Of a DNA stretch of 64,000 nt, positions 11,586 through 21,907 are shown piece after piece; position 1 is the stretch's first letter, and every line of letters begins with the position of its first letter. Made by a program: the position numbers and the translations under genes. The notes under the pieces were generated by a model. That model was given only the letters and a program-made list of their open reading frames with translations, was not told where the DNA came from and searched no databases. The DNA is from Heligmosomoides polygyrus polygyrus (Eukaryota; Nematoda; Chromadorea; Rhabditida; Heligmosomidae), in contig OX377202.1 of assembly GCA_947396885.1 (NCBI GenBank), positions 24,924,001 through 24,988,000 on the forward strand. The letters are read 5' to 3'.

Positions 11586-12290
11586 AAAAATCATTAGGTT
11601 GAGTCATAAGTTTTGCAACAAAGTTTTTCTTCCAGCACAAATCACAAATATGACTAAATATAGTCAATATATGTAGTATATAATATGACTAAAAAAACGA
11701 TTGACTTGAACGTAGTAATTGCCGTTATTCCCTATGAGTTTCTTCTGTTCTTCATACACTGAGTGGACTACATCTCTGTAGAATTTTGTCGGCTTCGACC
11801 TGAAAAAGCCGTATGCCACTGCGGCGACCTCATCGGCTTCGGTGAAGCGCCTATCTTGGAGGAAGTGATCCACCGACCAAAGCAGATGGCATTCAGACGG
11901 AGCAATGTCCGTGTTGCATATTGGTTGCTTGATTTTGGTACAGCCCAATTCGTGGATTCTTGCCAGCGTCTGAAGTGCCGTAAGCGGTCGGAGTTGCCCT
12001 GGTGGATGAAACATTAGCTCGTATAGACTTTTTTCTTCACTAATTTTTGACAGATCTGGCTTTCCGGTTTTGTAGTTGTAGTGAAGAATCTGCTTTTCAC
12101 CGCAGGTAAAGATTCGATCCGAGATCCCTTGCTTGAACAGGTGCAGAAGCTTTCTACAGCCGGAAGCACAGATATTTACTTAGGATTCCCTCAGGCGATC
12201 CTTCAGTTTTCTGCAGCCGACAAGCGGTGGGTTGCTGGGAGATGTGGAAATCAGCGATCAACAGTCCTAGAGTGGTTTGAGAAGAATCCG
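11586..12290 (-). pseudogene. mariner-family transposase, C-terminal half, dead
   Basis: A mariner-type terminal sequence (TTAGGTTGAGTCATAAGTTT, then TGCAACAAAG) lies at 11,586. On the minus strand, the catalytic domain reads FTCGEKQILHYN (the first Asp of the usual TCDEKW is Gly), a scrambled region where the second Asp should be, and IAPSECHLLW (third Asp replaced by Glu). The tail FLQDRRFTEADEV, then KPTKFYRD and KKLIGNNGNYYV is a typical mariner C-terminus. All three catalytic positions are gone. The N-terminal DNA-binding part is not recognisable. Confidence 0.75.
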
Positions 12291-12379
12291 ACTTGATGGA
12301 TTTGCGCAGGAGCACTTTGATTACCGCTGTTGGCCTTCCCTGGAGTGGCTTGTCTTTGTTGCCCTTCTAGGCGAAAGAA

Positions 12380-13610
12380 AACTTCTTTTATCGGAAGCAT
12401 CCGTCGAGGACCTGATGAGCTATGCAAGCAAGGAGGATCAAGCACGACGTCATCGGACTGACCGAGACGAGAAGACAACACCCCCTACACGCCGCCTACG
12501 AATCCGGAGAAGAACTGTTCCTCGGAACATGCGACAACAGGGGAGTAGGCGGTGTTGGTGTCCTCGTCAACACGCACTTGGGCATGAACATCGATTCGTA
12601 CGTGCTCTGACAACCCGAATCGGACGTCTGCGACTGAAGCGATGTGGCTCGGTGCCAGCTTTGACTGTATTCGTCGCGTATGCCCCAACATCCGACTACG
12701 ACGGCGAAGAGGTCGAAGCCTTCTACAAGGAGCTGGAGAAGTTCTATAAGGAAGATCACACCTACTACAAAGTGATCGTCTGCGACTTCAACGCCAAGAT
12801 CGGACCGCGAAGGTCGCCGGAAGAACTTCACATCGGAACCCACGGTTTGGAGTGGAACGAGCAAGGTGAAAGGCTGTCCGAGTTTATCATGTCGATCAAG
12901 ACCATCCATGGAAACTCACAGTTCCAGAAACCTCCCTCTCTACGAAGGACCTGGGAATTTCTTGGTGGCCAGTTCCCCTACGAGATCGGCTACATCATCT
13001 TCAACCGTAAGTATTGCCGACCGACGTTTCCGTTGCCCCCAAGTTCTACACGGGATCGGGCCACCGGCTCCTTCGCGCGAGGTTCCACTTTTCGCGTCAA
13101 GGAGAGAAGGCAGCGATAGTCAAGAAGAGGAATCCCAGAATGATCATTAACTGGGACCTCTGTTGCCGGCCTTTGAGAATATACCGTCATGGACAACATC
13201 GACGATGAATACGACCCTTCCTGCACCATCTCCGCGATAGCGCTAAGAGAGCCGAGATCTTGAAGACCACCAAGAGACGTCTGTCTCCGGAAACTCTCGA
13301 GCTTATACGCCGGCGTGGATCAGCACGAGCCTCAGGCAATAGCAGCTGACTTCCGAGCTCGCGAAGCTATGCAGAGCGGCGATAAAGGAAGAGCTCAAGG
13401 AGAGAAGGGCGAAAGTGTTGGCTGAAGCAGCAGAGGCAGGGTTGAGCATCCGCAATGCTCGCCGGAACTTCGCCAACTTCAAGACCAAGATGACCCCTCT
13501 CCGACGTCCTGACGGAACCGTCACCTCTCCCAGAATGACCATGGAGAAGGTTATCCACGACTTCTACTCCTATCTCTTCGATAGCCACGTCCACCTGCCA
13601 TCTTCCGCAG
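12380..13610 (+). pseudogene. RTE-type LINE: endonuclease domain and linker, truncated both ends
   Basis: The plus strand encodes the apurinic-type endonuclease of a nematode RTE LINE across frame changes. Visible pieces: ASVEDLMSYA, then KHDVIGLTETRR (catalytic Glu), then CDNRGVGGVGVLVNTHLGMN, then LTVFVAYAPTSDY, then CDFNAKIG (usual GDFNAKIG) and FYTGSGHRLLRARFHF. The usual EIDH near the end of the domain has become EIGY, so a catalytic Asp/His pair is lost. The linker follows (TKMTPLRRPDGTVTSPR, then DFYSYLFDSHVHLP), and the similarity stops before the RT. It is a different RTE family from the copies at 0.9 and 60 kb. Confidence 0.85.
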
Positions 13611-13739
13611 GATATGTGTATGGAATCAAGGGTGGCGGCATCGCGTGCTCCTGTTGCCAGAAACACTTTCTTCCTGGACCCACGCAGCATCTCAAAAAAA
13701 TGTGTCCTTGACTTTTATGTTCCTTCAAGCGACGGCGTT

Positions 13740-14430
13740 GTCGATTTCATTCAAATTTTAATTTTATTTAATTTCAGCGTGTTTCTTCTTTGAGCTGTTT
13801 ATCAAGATTGTTAAACAGGCTTTACTTCGGCTGACGTTTCGGCATCTTCGCCTTCTTCGGAGCCTGGAAAAGTCGAGAACATTAGTGAAACTATTTCCCC
13901 AATCGCCATTTCATACAGAATAGCATTCTCAAGGCAGCTAGAGTAAAGAACCGGTGCCACAGGTACAGCGGCGTATCAACTAACCTTCCAGGTGGGTGCC
14001 GACGAGCACCACTAGTTACCCGCAGGTGGAGATAGACGTGGGTGAATGAGTTTAGCTCCGGATGCCACCCGACTTAAGACCTCTGGAGGTCAGACCTAAT
14101 TGATCAAAACCCACAGAGCTCGACAAAGGGTGCCAGTTCCTGGGTTATCGCTATGCATTCATCCTTGCGGTTGACCTGTGGGTTCTTGTCCGCTATCCAA
14201 AGCGCCTCAAGTGTCCTGCGTGCTAAGATGTCGCTTTCTCTCGCTAGGATGGAGACGGACACTTAGAACATAGCGTCATGGTGGCATCGGACACTGTGCT
14301 CTCCCCAAGGAGTTGATACATTTGGCTTTTTAGGGCCGTCCAAATGCTCCTTGACTCTGATACACAACGGTAGTTAATTTCAGTTTCATGCCACTCGATC
14401 CTGTACGTCGATAAAATGGACACGGACAAT
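13740..14430 (-). pseudogene. Canonical Penelope-like element: C-terminal GIY-YIG domain and 3' UTR
   Basis: The minus strand reads CIRVKEHLDGPKKP, WGEHSVRCHHDAMF, an in-frame stop (TAA at 14,263-14,265), then SVSILARESDILARRTLEAL, WIADKNPQVNRKDECIAI and TQELAPFVELCGF, ending in TGA at 14,104-14,106. This pattern (LARE, RRTLEALWI, NRKDECIAIT) is typical of the C-terminal nuclease region of canonical PLEs, where GIY-YIG follows the RT. The 3' UTR includes GATGCCGAAACGTCAGCC on the minus strand near 13,836, a motif I associate with PLE 3' ends. The RT itself is absent. Confidence 0.75.
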
Positions 14431-15151
14431 GGCAAAACCGGTAATTCCTATACAACAGACCCTTTTCCGATAAGGATTCGTCAAGTTCCTTCCTAGTTCC
14501 TAGTTATCCTATCTGTTTTTCCCCAGGAGCTAAACAACGTCACGTCCTTCACTCTTTGCGGCTCCTCGACAGCTAACATTTAACGTGCAATCAATGCACT
14601 TTAAGTGTTACCTAAGTCGGTGTTATGGAGACTTTTTGGCTCTGGTCGAATGTACACCTTGAGCTGTCCTCCTGCTATCAGAGATAAGCTCCTACGTCCG
14701 CACAGTCTGAATGCTCTTGCAGAAATGTAGTGTCACTAAGCATGGTATTCGTCGCCGAATCAGATAACTCGGGTCCGTCATATTTTCAAACCCTGGATCA
14801 ATAGATTACACAGATAATATCATTTTTGAAAAGCCAGTTTTTTGATGATTAAGGTAATAGTGGTTTTCACCAGAACGGTTTTCGTATAATTCACATAACT
14901 GATTTTGATCAGGAATCTGATGCCGTATCTGAACCGGGTACCCGATAATAAAAACAAATAAAAATCCGTTATCTGAAGCAACCGAAGTTTTTTTTTCCAG
15001 TGGATATCACCTTTATCTGAATCAAAGCAAGCTTTTCAAAAATGCTATTAATCGAAAGAACCATCTATCCGGGGTTTGAAAAAATGAAGCATCTGAAATA
15101 TCCAACTCTGCGTCGGATGCAATGTATAAGAGCCACCATGACTAATCAGCC

Positions 15152-15902
15152 GAAGATATTATATCCTCAGTATATCAAGGTTGTTTAGAAGTTAGTCATA
15201 CTAATGACAATAATAAAGAATGTAATTTTTTGGATCTCACTATATCTATTAAAGAAGGTAAGATGTTTACAAAACAATATAACAAAACTGATTACTTTGA
15301 TTTTAAAGTTATCAGACTTCCACATTACAATTCATATACAAGTGAATGCTTGAAAAGATTCGTAATATATACAGAAACTTTACGAATATACAGAAACTGT
15401 AGCCTTAAAGAAGATTTTGTAGATAGACTCGAGTTACTTATACAATCTCTAATAGAATTAGGTTACCATAATGCTATAATTTTACAATCTATACTTAAAT
15501 GTATATTAAAAAATAAATGCATTAGTTATAGATATGGGTTTTTCAATACTTATAAAGAAGCTAGACACTTTATCGAAACTCTACTTAAAATTTCTTAATA
15601 TTTTCTTCACGTGTAGTAGGTACTTCCCTCATATGACCACCTCTATCCCATTGTCATTCCTCTCGATCTGTTTGACCCTTTTCCCGCCGAAACCTGATCT
15701 AGGGTTCGGGTATATAAACCCCTCAAAAAGGCACGACTGTACCACTACTCCCTGCCCTACTGATGATCCTCCGGGAGTATGTCGGTGGTTCCTTTCCTAG
15801 TTTTTCCCTTCACTCTGTTATATCCTGTATAGGGCTTAGAGGTGAAACAGGATGTAACAGGTTATTGAGATAATGTCCATGAATACAATTCATTGTGTTC
15901 AT
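15152..15902 (+). mobile_element. 5'-truncated copy of permuted PLE (upstream pLTR-like copy)
   Basis: This 751-bp segment is nearly identical to 24,321-25,063, the 3' end of the long downstream unit. It holds the last part of the RT frame (15,230-15,598, ending GFFNTYKEARHFIETLLKIS) plus the 3' UTR. A truncated 3' copy followed head-to-tail by a longer copy is the usual genomic arrangement of PLEs, giving a pseudo-LTR. Here the RT C-terminus is in frame, whereas the long copy has lost one base near 24,545. A 3-base and a 4-base indel also distinguish the two. Confidence 0.85.
15711..15718 (+). promoter_or_regulatory. TATA-box-like element in the pLTR
   Basis: TATATAAA lies in a GC-richer context (TTCGGG before, CCCCTC after) inside the upstream truncated copy and again at 24,872-24,879. 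In this position it could start transcription into the full unit, as pLTR promoters do in Penelope elements. The transcription start is not visible from sequence. Confidence 0.45.
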
Positions 15903-15917
15903 TGTTAAAACTGGTTA

Positions 15918-16080
15918 TACATACATCCAGAGGGAAACCCGGGATGTATGTAGAGACCAGGCCGAGTTGTAATTTAAATTTGTTTAATTAACGTAATTTC
16001 CTTATATAACTCGGCGCATTTAGCCCGCAGGCCGGTTGGCCATATACAGACCGGTGGTCTTATCTATCCGGTTGGATAGT
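15918..16080 (+). ncRNA. Cluster of hairpins at the 5' end of the PLE unit
   Basis: An 11-bp perfect stem joins TACATACATCC (15,918-15,928) to GGATGTATGTA (15,942-15,952). A second stem joins GCCGAGTT (15,961-15,968) to AACTCGGC (16,008-16,015). A third, CTATCC-GGTT-GGATAG, is at 16,064-16,079. They are GC islands in AT-rich DNA right where the unit starts. A structured leader RNA or ribozyme is possible; I could not match a known ribozyme core. Confidence 0.4.
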
Positions 16081-16210
16081 CTTCCTAATTTAGTGTTTAC
16101 TACACACTTGCAACTGAAGATTCATTTCTTCCTTTTCTTAAAACAATAACGTAACAATAAAACGGTTAGTCTTTTCATCGCTGGATATCCTTGCCTCATC
16201 ATTTATTCCT

Positions 16211-17219
16211 TTAATCATCCAAGTTCCGTGACTGCTTTACTGGTTTTGATTGTTCGCTGCTTTCCTCCATGGACCTCTTCCGTGTTGAAATTGCTGCCTA
16301 AATATTTACTTAATAACTCTTTAAATAATTAATTTAATAAAAAATTATTAAATAATAATTTAATTTAATATATTTATTAATTTAAAAAATAAATAAAATA
16401 AAATAAAATAAATAAGTGAATAAATAAAACTTACTTCATTACTTTTTTCCTCCAGTCCAGGTAAAACTAAATCTCCAACGTGGTTTAATCCTCCCTTAAA
16501 GTAAAAGTTTATTTCACCTATGAATATACTCATGTTAATATATTTATATATTAATATTACCTCTTTTAAAATCTTCTCATCGATTAATGAGTTTATCGAT
16601 AAACCGTGCCAGCCTTCGAAACTTATATGTAGACGCTTTGCCAAGATGACAGGATCGAATGTCTGAAATTAATACAAATTATTCTCTATTAAATTATAGT
16701 TTAAATTTATTACTCACCCCTACGTTCTCCAATTGTAGGTGGTCCTTTTTCACTTTCATGTGGATTGGCTGCATACCTCGACTTCGATACATCTCTCTTA
16801 TTTTATTTCTCACGTATAAACTGAAATATATAAGATTAATTTTTTACTATATTTACTATATTAAACTGTTACAGATTAATATAACTAACCATAAATTTTC
16901 TCTATCCTTGTTTGTTAAACTTCTTCCTGAATTAGACGGATGTTCCAATTGTTCTTAGCGTTCAGTTCGTTTAGATTACGGAATCCCACTTTCTTAAACC
17001 ACGTCCAAAAATCATAGACATCTTGACCTTAAAACTATTTTCTTAATTTCCTCCCTTCAGGTTTGCCTCACTATTCCTTTTATACTTACACGGATAGCAA
17101 ATGTTGTTGGTGTCTTGCCTATCGGAATGGGCCAAGATATTGGACTGTGGTCGTCAACATTGCTGTACCTAAATAACTGGGTATAATAAAGACCTTTTAT
17201 AATGTATTTTATGCGTATG

Positions 17220-17251
<32 letters not shown>

Positions 17252-17540
17252 AATATTATTCTACTCACCTAAACATAGACAGTAGCTCGTTTAGTAGATC
17301 ATTCACGTCGTTTCTTCGCAATTCCGTAGGAATATTTATAATGCGCGAATATTCTTTTAAAATTTTTGACTGAAAGTTATCGTTGAACTGAGCTCTCCGC
17401 TCTGAGTCCTGGTTGAAAAACATTCCTAAACTTATATGTTATATGATTCCTTTTTTACAATCCCGTTATTTATACATACCGACTCTTGAATCGTCTTCTA
17501 CGTTCATTCTGGTGGAGATATTCCCGTTTTCGAACGACAT
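16211..17540 (-). CDS. Unknown eight-exon gene, antisense to the PLE
   Basis: Minus-strand exons with good GT/AG sites: 17,540-17,480, 17,425-17,269, 17,168-17,092, 17,027-16,890, 16,820-16,718, 16,662-16,561, 16,494-16,435, 16,297-16,211. The start is MSFENGNISTRMNVEDDSRV and the end is KQSRNLDD then TAA. Phases match at every junction except inside exon 4, where either one base is lost or a 26-nt GT...AG stretch (after KKVGF) is removed. The product is about 250 residues: acidic N-terminus, a WPIPIGKTPTTFAI segment, YDFWTWFKKVGF, a basic YVRNKIREMYRSRGM stretch, FEGWHGLSINSLIDEKILKE, and a charged Lys/Ser/Glu tail. No signal peptide or membrane segment. No family recognised; the basic segment could bind nucleic acid. 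It may be cargo of the element or a trapped host gene. Confidence 0.6.
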
Positions 17541-18975
17541 CACTAAACATAAGTTGTTGTTTAATTCTACAACCTATATGTCACGTGTTATAGCACGTAA
17601 TAAATACATCGTGTAAATTAGCATGCATACTAAACGATTAAACAATAACAGTACAAATGTTATAAGACAAAAAATAGATATATATACAACATAAGAAAAT
17701 AATAATAATAATAAATAGATAATTGATTTTTAATAACTTAATTTAATAAAAAATTAAATATACTAATATTAATATATTGATATACTAAATTGTGTTTTTT
17801 ATATATAAAATAATATTAATAATAACAATAATATAAATAAATAAATAATATAATATTATATTTTGTTATATATAGTGGTACTTACAATTTTAAAATAAGA
17901 TATGCTATGATTACTAAACATATTCCCTATATATGAAATAATTAATTATAACAATAGATATATAACAACATACTATATACATGTTAATAAGTATACGTAT
18001 GTATGTATAAGTACATGTGTAGTTCAAGTGTATATGTTTGTGTATGTATATGTATATGTTTATGTATATATATGTATATATATGGATAATTATGTAGATA
18101 TAAACAATATGTCCTTAAGTCCTTACCTACAACTAATTTATGCCTAAGCAACTTACTAAATAGTTGTTATATAATTATAATGCGCGAATATTTTTTTAAA
18201 AAAGTTTTTGGCTGAAAGTTAACGTTAAATTTAGCTTGTCGCTCTGAGTCACGGTTGAAAAACATTCCTAAACTTATATGTTATAAGATTCCTTCTTTAA
18301 ACATACCGACTCTTGAATCGTCTTCTACGTTCATCCTGGTGGAGATATTCCTGTTTTCGGACGACATCACTAAACATAAAGTTGTTGTTTAACTCTACAA
18401 CCTATATATCACGAGTTATAGCACGTCAAAAACACCTCGTGTAAATTAGCATGCATACTAAACGATTATTTAATAACAGTACAAATGTTATAAGGGAATT
18501 AATTTTATTTATTTAATAATAAATAAAAATATTAAAATTTTAATATACTAACATTAATTTAGCATATTTATTAATATACTAATATGTTTTTATATATAAA
18601 ATAATAATAACAACAATATAAATAAATAAATAAATAATATAATATAATATTATATAATATTACATATAGTGATAATTACAATTTTAAAATAAATTATGCT
18701 ATGATTACTAACCATATTCCTTATATACAAAATAATTAATTATAACAATAGATATATAACAATATACTATATACATATTAGTAAGTATACGTATGTATTT
18801 ATTAGTACATAGGTACAAGTGTATATAAGTTGTGTATGTATATTCATTTGTTTATAAATGGGTATATATATATATATGGATAATTATGTAGGTTAAGCAA
18901 TATGTCCTTAATTCCTTACCTTCAACTAATTTATACCTAAGAAACTTCCTGAATGCCTGTTATACAATTATTCAT
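17338..18975. repeat. Tandem duplication (two units of about 800-840 bp)
   Basis: Unit 1 (about 17,338-18,178) and unit 2 (about 18,179-18,975) match along their length. Both begin TATAATGCGCGAATATT, both contain GAAAAACATTCCTAAACTTA, the exon-1 complement and CTTATATAC-type AT runs, and both end near CAATATGTCCTTAA and CTAATTTAT-CCTAAG. The duplicated segment covers the upstream region, exon 1 and the first part of exon 2 of the antisense gene. Divergence is moderate with many small indels. Confidence 0.75.
18179..18367 (-). pseudogene. Duplicated first exon and partial second exon of the antisense gene
   Basis: The second unit carries exon 1 (18,367-18,307, start MSSENRNISTRMNVEDDSRV) with its donor site kept. 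Exon 2 begins at 18,267 (MFFNRDSERQAKFN) and is cut by the duplication boundary after KKYSRIII, followed by a stop. Changes relative to the full copy are few and partly conservative. It cannot encode the full product; it could act as an alternative promoter and first exon only if spliced past the break. Confidence 0.6.
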
Positions 18976-20053
18976 TGCACTTATGCATTGTAACAACATG
19001 TAATCTACACTTTTCTTATAAAACTTCTCTAATAATTGCCATAACGTGTTTTTAAAGCATATTATGCTATCATAAAATATGTTCTTAGTCAATATTATTT
19101 ATTTATAATTATCATAGTAACATAATATATGTATTATATTCCTCTTTTCCAGTAAATATAATAAAGAAATTTATACAACTTGAATTAATACATAAGAAGT
19201 AATAATATACATAATTATAATGTTAGTTGCACATATTTAATAACTATTACAATTGATTAGAAATATCATATGCTATTTATAGACATAGCTATTTATAATA
19301 ATGGGTATGTAGTATATACATTACACAAATATACATATACAATAGCTATTAGCTTCCTATACTGCTCTGGAATTAATTAAATAAGACATAACAACTAGGA
19401 ACGAACGCGTACTTAATACGTAATAAACGAGACGACAATACAGAATAAAAGAAATATACGTTATCGATAGGCCTAAAATTTGAAAATGCGTGCTGCATGG
19501 TACGGTAGCTTGCCTAGTCCCTTTAATCTAGTTGTAGCACCTTATCTTCCAATCAGTACTAGACTCTTCCTTTTTCTTTTCCAAACATATAACAAACTTA
19601 CTCTCCTCATCTTGACACAATTTCCTTCTTCTTTAATCTCCTATTAATTATCCTACTTCATCTATATATGTTTTACAATTCTGTGTAATCTCTTAACATT
19701 ATATACGCATGTTATTTCACGTGCCAATTTAATTGTAATTGTATACAAACAAAATTTAATAATATCATTAAGGCCAATAATACTAATATTTTTATATACA
19801 TACAAACATATTAAATTACCGAGTTAAGTAAAACTTAATTCTAATAAATTAAAAGTCATCAATTACTTACATAATTAAGCAAAAATTATAATAATAATCA
19901 GTTCACTTGTAAATTAGAGTTTTGTTTAAATATTTATATATATAAATAAAAATATAAATATATATGTGTATATGTATATGTATATGTATATATGTATGTT
20001 TGTGTAAGTATATATATATATGTATGTATGTATATGTGTATATGTATATATAC
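18976..20053. other. AT-rich part of the PLE unit, no assigned feature
   Basis: Very AT-rich with TA and GTAT simple repeats (notably 19,960-20,050). No gene could be assembled on either strand. Part of a regulatory or 5' UTR region is possible. Confidence 0.4.
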
Positions 20054-21331
20054 AGGGTGGCCCATAAGTCCTGCAACAAAATTAGGAGACCTTATTGGTT
20101 GCCTTTTTCCAATTGCAAAAAATCGCATACCAGCGGTTATGTAGCATATACTTAGTGCTATACTTCTGGAAAGTATCATGGTTGTAGCTGCTCTTATTAC
20201 AAAGTAATGCGCTCTCACGCAAAACTACCGAAAATTCTTCTCTGGCCCGTGGTGGGGCGCTTCCGTTCCAATGTGACTAAATTTCGGAAGATTGGTTGTT
20301 GAACATGCAATATGATGGTATTGTGTAGGGCAGTGCAGAGGCTTCTCAAGAGTGAACATTGGATGAACGGATCTGAACTACATTAGAAGAACGCTATTAA
20401 TTTTCTGATCATAGAGGATGCAGCCACCAGCTGGAACAAATTCAATATTCAGCCGTGTGCGTAATCTATTACTAAGCAATATGTTGTTTGTAGAAAACTA
20501 CAAAAAAAGTTCTACAAGTCCACAAGTGAGATTAAGACTCAGCTATGAGGAGAGGAGAGTAGAAGGAAAAATTTGTAAGCGCAGTTGGAGGGCGTCGTTC
20601 GAAATGGGTATTCAGCCTCTGCCTCATTTGATGAAAAATTTCTCAAAGTTGAGCGATCCCAGAAAGGTCAAAATAATAGTGCTTTTAATGCTACCTTTGC
20701 GGGAAACTGATGATATAAAAACAACAGACACGCATGGCAAGTTTTTGTCATACACGATTTTCCAAAATGTCTCACCACACTCCATAGGTTTTTGTGTAAA
20801 AATAGTGAAAATTAATAAAAATGTTCGCCTGATAGGAACAAAAACCTAACACCATATATTAGAGACTCAATCGCGCTGTTTTAAGGCAAAATGCACATTC
20901 TGGTAAAGCGATTCCTGTAACAGCAAAAGAAAAGGGCGTGGTAGCGCTTCTCAGTCCATCTGCAAAATATTGCACCTGCGAAAGACTAGCTGTGAAATTC
21001 CTGAATCTTCAGATTTTCAATCTTTGTTCATTAACCATCTTAAAGAAAATGTCTTGCTCTATAAAGTCTGAGAAAACTATTGTTCAATATCTTCTTTGGA
21101 ACGAATAAGAAGTAAAACTCCGTAAGAGGGGCTGCGACGTGAGCTGCAAAGCAACCCACACGATCTGAAGGCTCTTATCAATCCAGGAGTGGTCCCTTAT
21201 GAATAGTACCGCTCCACCATAATCTACAAACCATGGGCAAACATGGTTTAAAAATGTAACAAATTTAGTGTATTCTTAGCCTTTTTATACGCCTATGTTT
21301 TTGTTGCAGGACTTATGGGCCACCCTGTATA
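20054..21331. mobile_element. TIR transposon (Tc1/mariner-like), intact ends, non-autonomous
   Basis: Perfect 29-bp terminal inverted repeats start CAGGGTGGCCCATAAGTC at 20,054 and end with the exact complement at 21,331. TA lies on both sides, the target site of the Tc1/mariner superfamily. Total length is 1,278 bp. No transposase motif is recognisable in any frame; the longest open frame (20,418-20,849) has none. The perfect ends and the location inside the PLE unit indicate a recent insertion. An older copy lies at 406-2,540. Confidence 0.9.
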
Positions 21332-21531
21332 TATAAAAATAGGTTTATGCAAATATATGTATGTATATATATAATATTGTATAAAAACGAAATAAATAAA
21401 TAAATAAATATGAATATAAAATTTAAAAAAAATATTATACAACTATGAATTTAATTAGTTTATAAATAAATAAAATCAATGAATATATAAAATAAAAAAT
21501 TAAAATTCAGAGAAATTATTAATTTTAATAT

Positions 21532-21568
<37 letters not shown>

Positions 21569-21745
21569 AGCAATAATAACAATTTAAATTATTTTTAAAA
21601 AAATTAATTAATTATTTTAAAAAATAATAATAAATATATAACGTTATAAATAAAATATCCGTATTACTATGCACACTCATTACCTGCCGTTATCTTGTAT
21701 TTATCTAGGTAGGTTTACTTCTTTCTCTCCTCTTTCCATCCTCAT

Positions 21746-21902
21746 AGCTATGCCGATGGGGTTACACAAGTAGCTACTGGCAAGGGAGGGTAAGTACTAC
21801 GCCTCCGGCATAGCTATTTTTCGGGAGCGCCAACCCCGGGAGGCAGCCCCTCCAAAACTTTGGTAACCTTCCCACTCGTTAGGGATTGGGCCATCCCTAA
21901 CG
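21746..21902 (+). ncRNA. GC-rich hairpin zone before the GIY-YIG frame
   Basis: A 12-bp perfect inverted repeat joins ATAGCTATGCCG (21,746-21,757) to CGGCATAGCTAT (21,806-21,817). A 10-bp perfect hairpin follows: CGTTAGGGAT (21,877-21,886), six-base loop, ATCCCTAACG (21,893-21,902). Between them is a run of GGGAG/CCCC blocks. This lies within 90 bases of the open GIY-YIG frame and is GC-rich in an AT-rich element. A structured 5' UTR or ribozyme is possible; class unknown. Confidence 0.45.
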
Positions 21903-21907
21903 TTTGA

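Noticed and set aside
15760..15800. Possible hammerhead ribozyme at CTGATGA (also near 24,920)
   Set aside because: The GAAA core and a stable stem II are missing at the required distance; only the CTGATGA box is present.
19934..20218. 94-codon minus-strand frame and its plus-strand counterpart
   Set aside because: Translation of a TA/GTATAT microsatellite (repeated Tyr, Ile, Thr, Cys) running into a transposon end.
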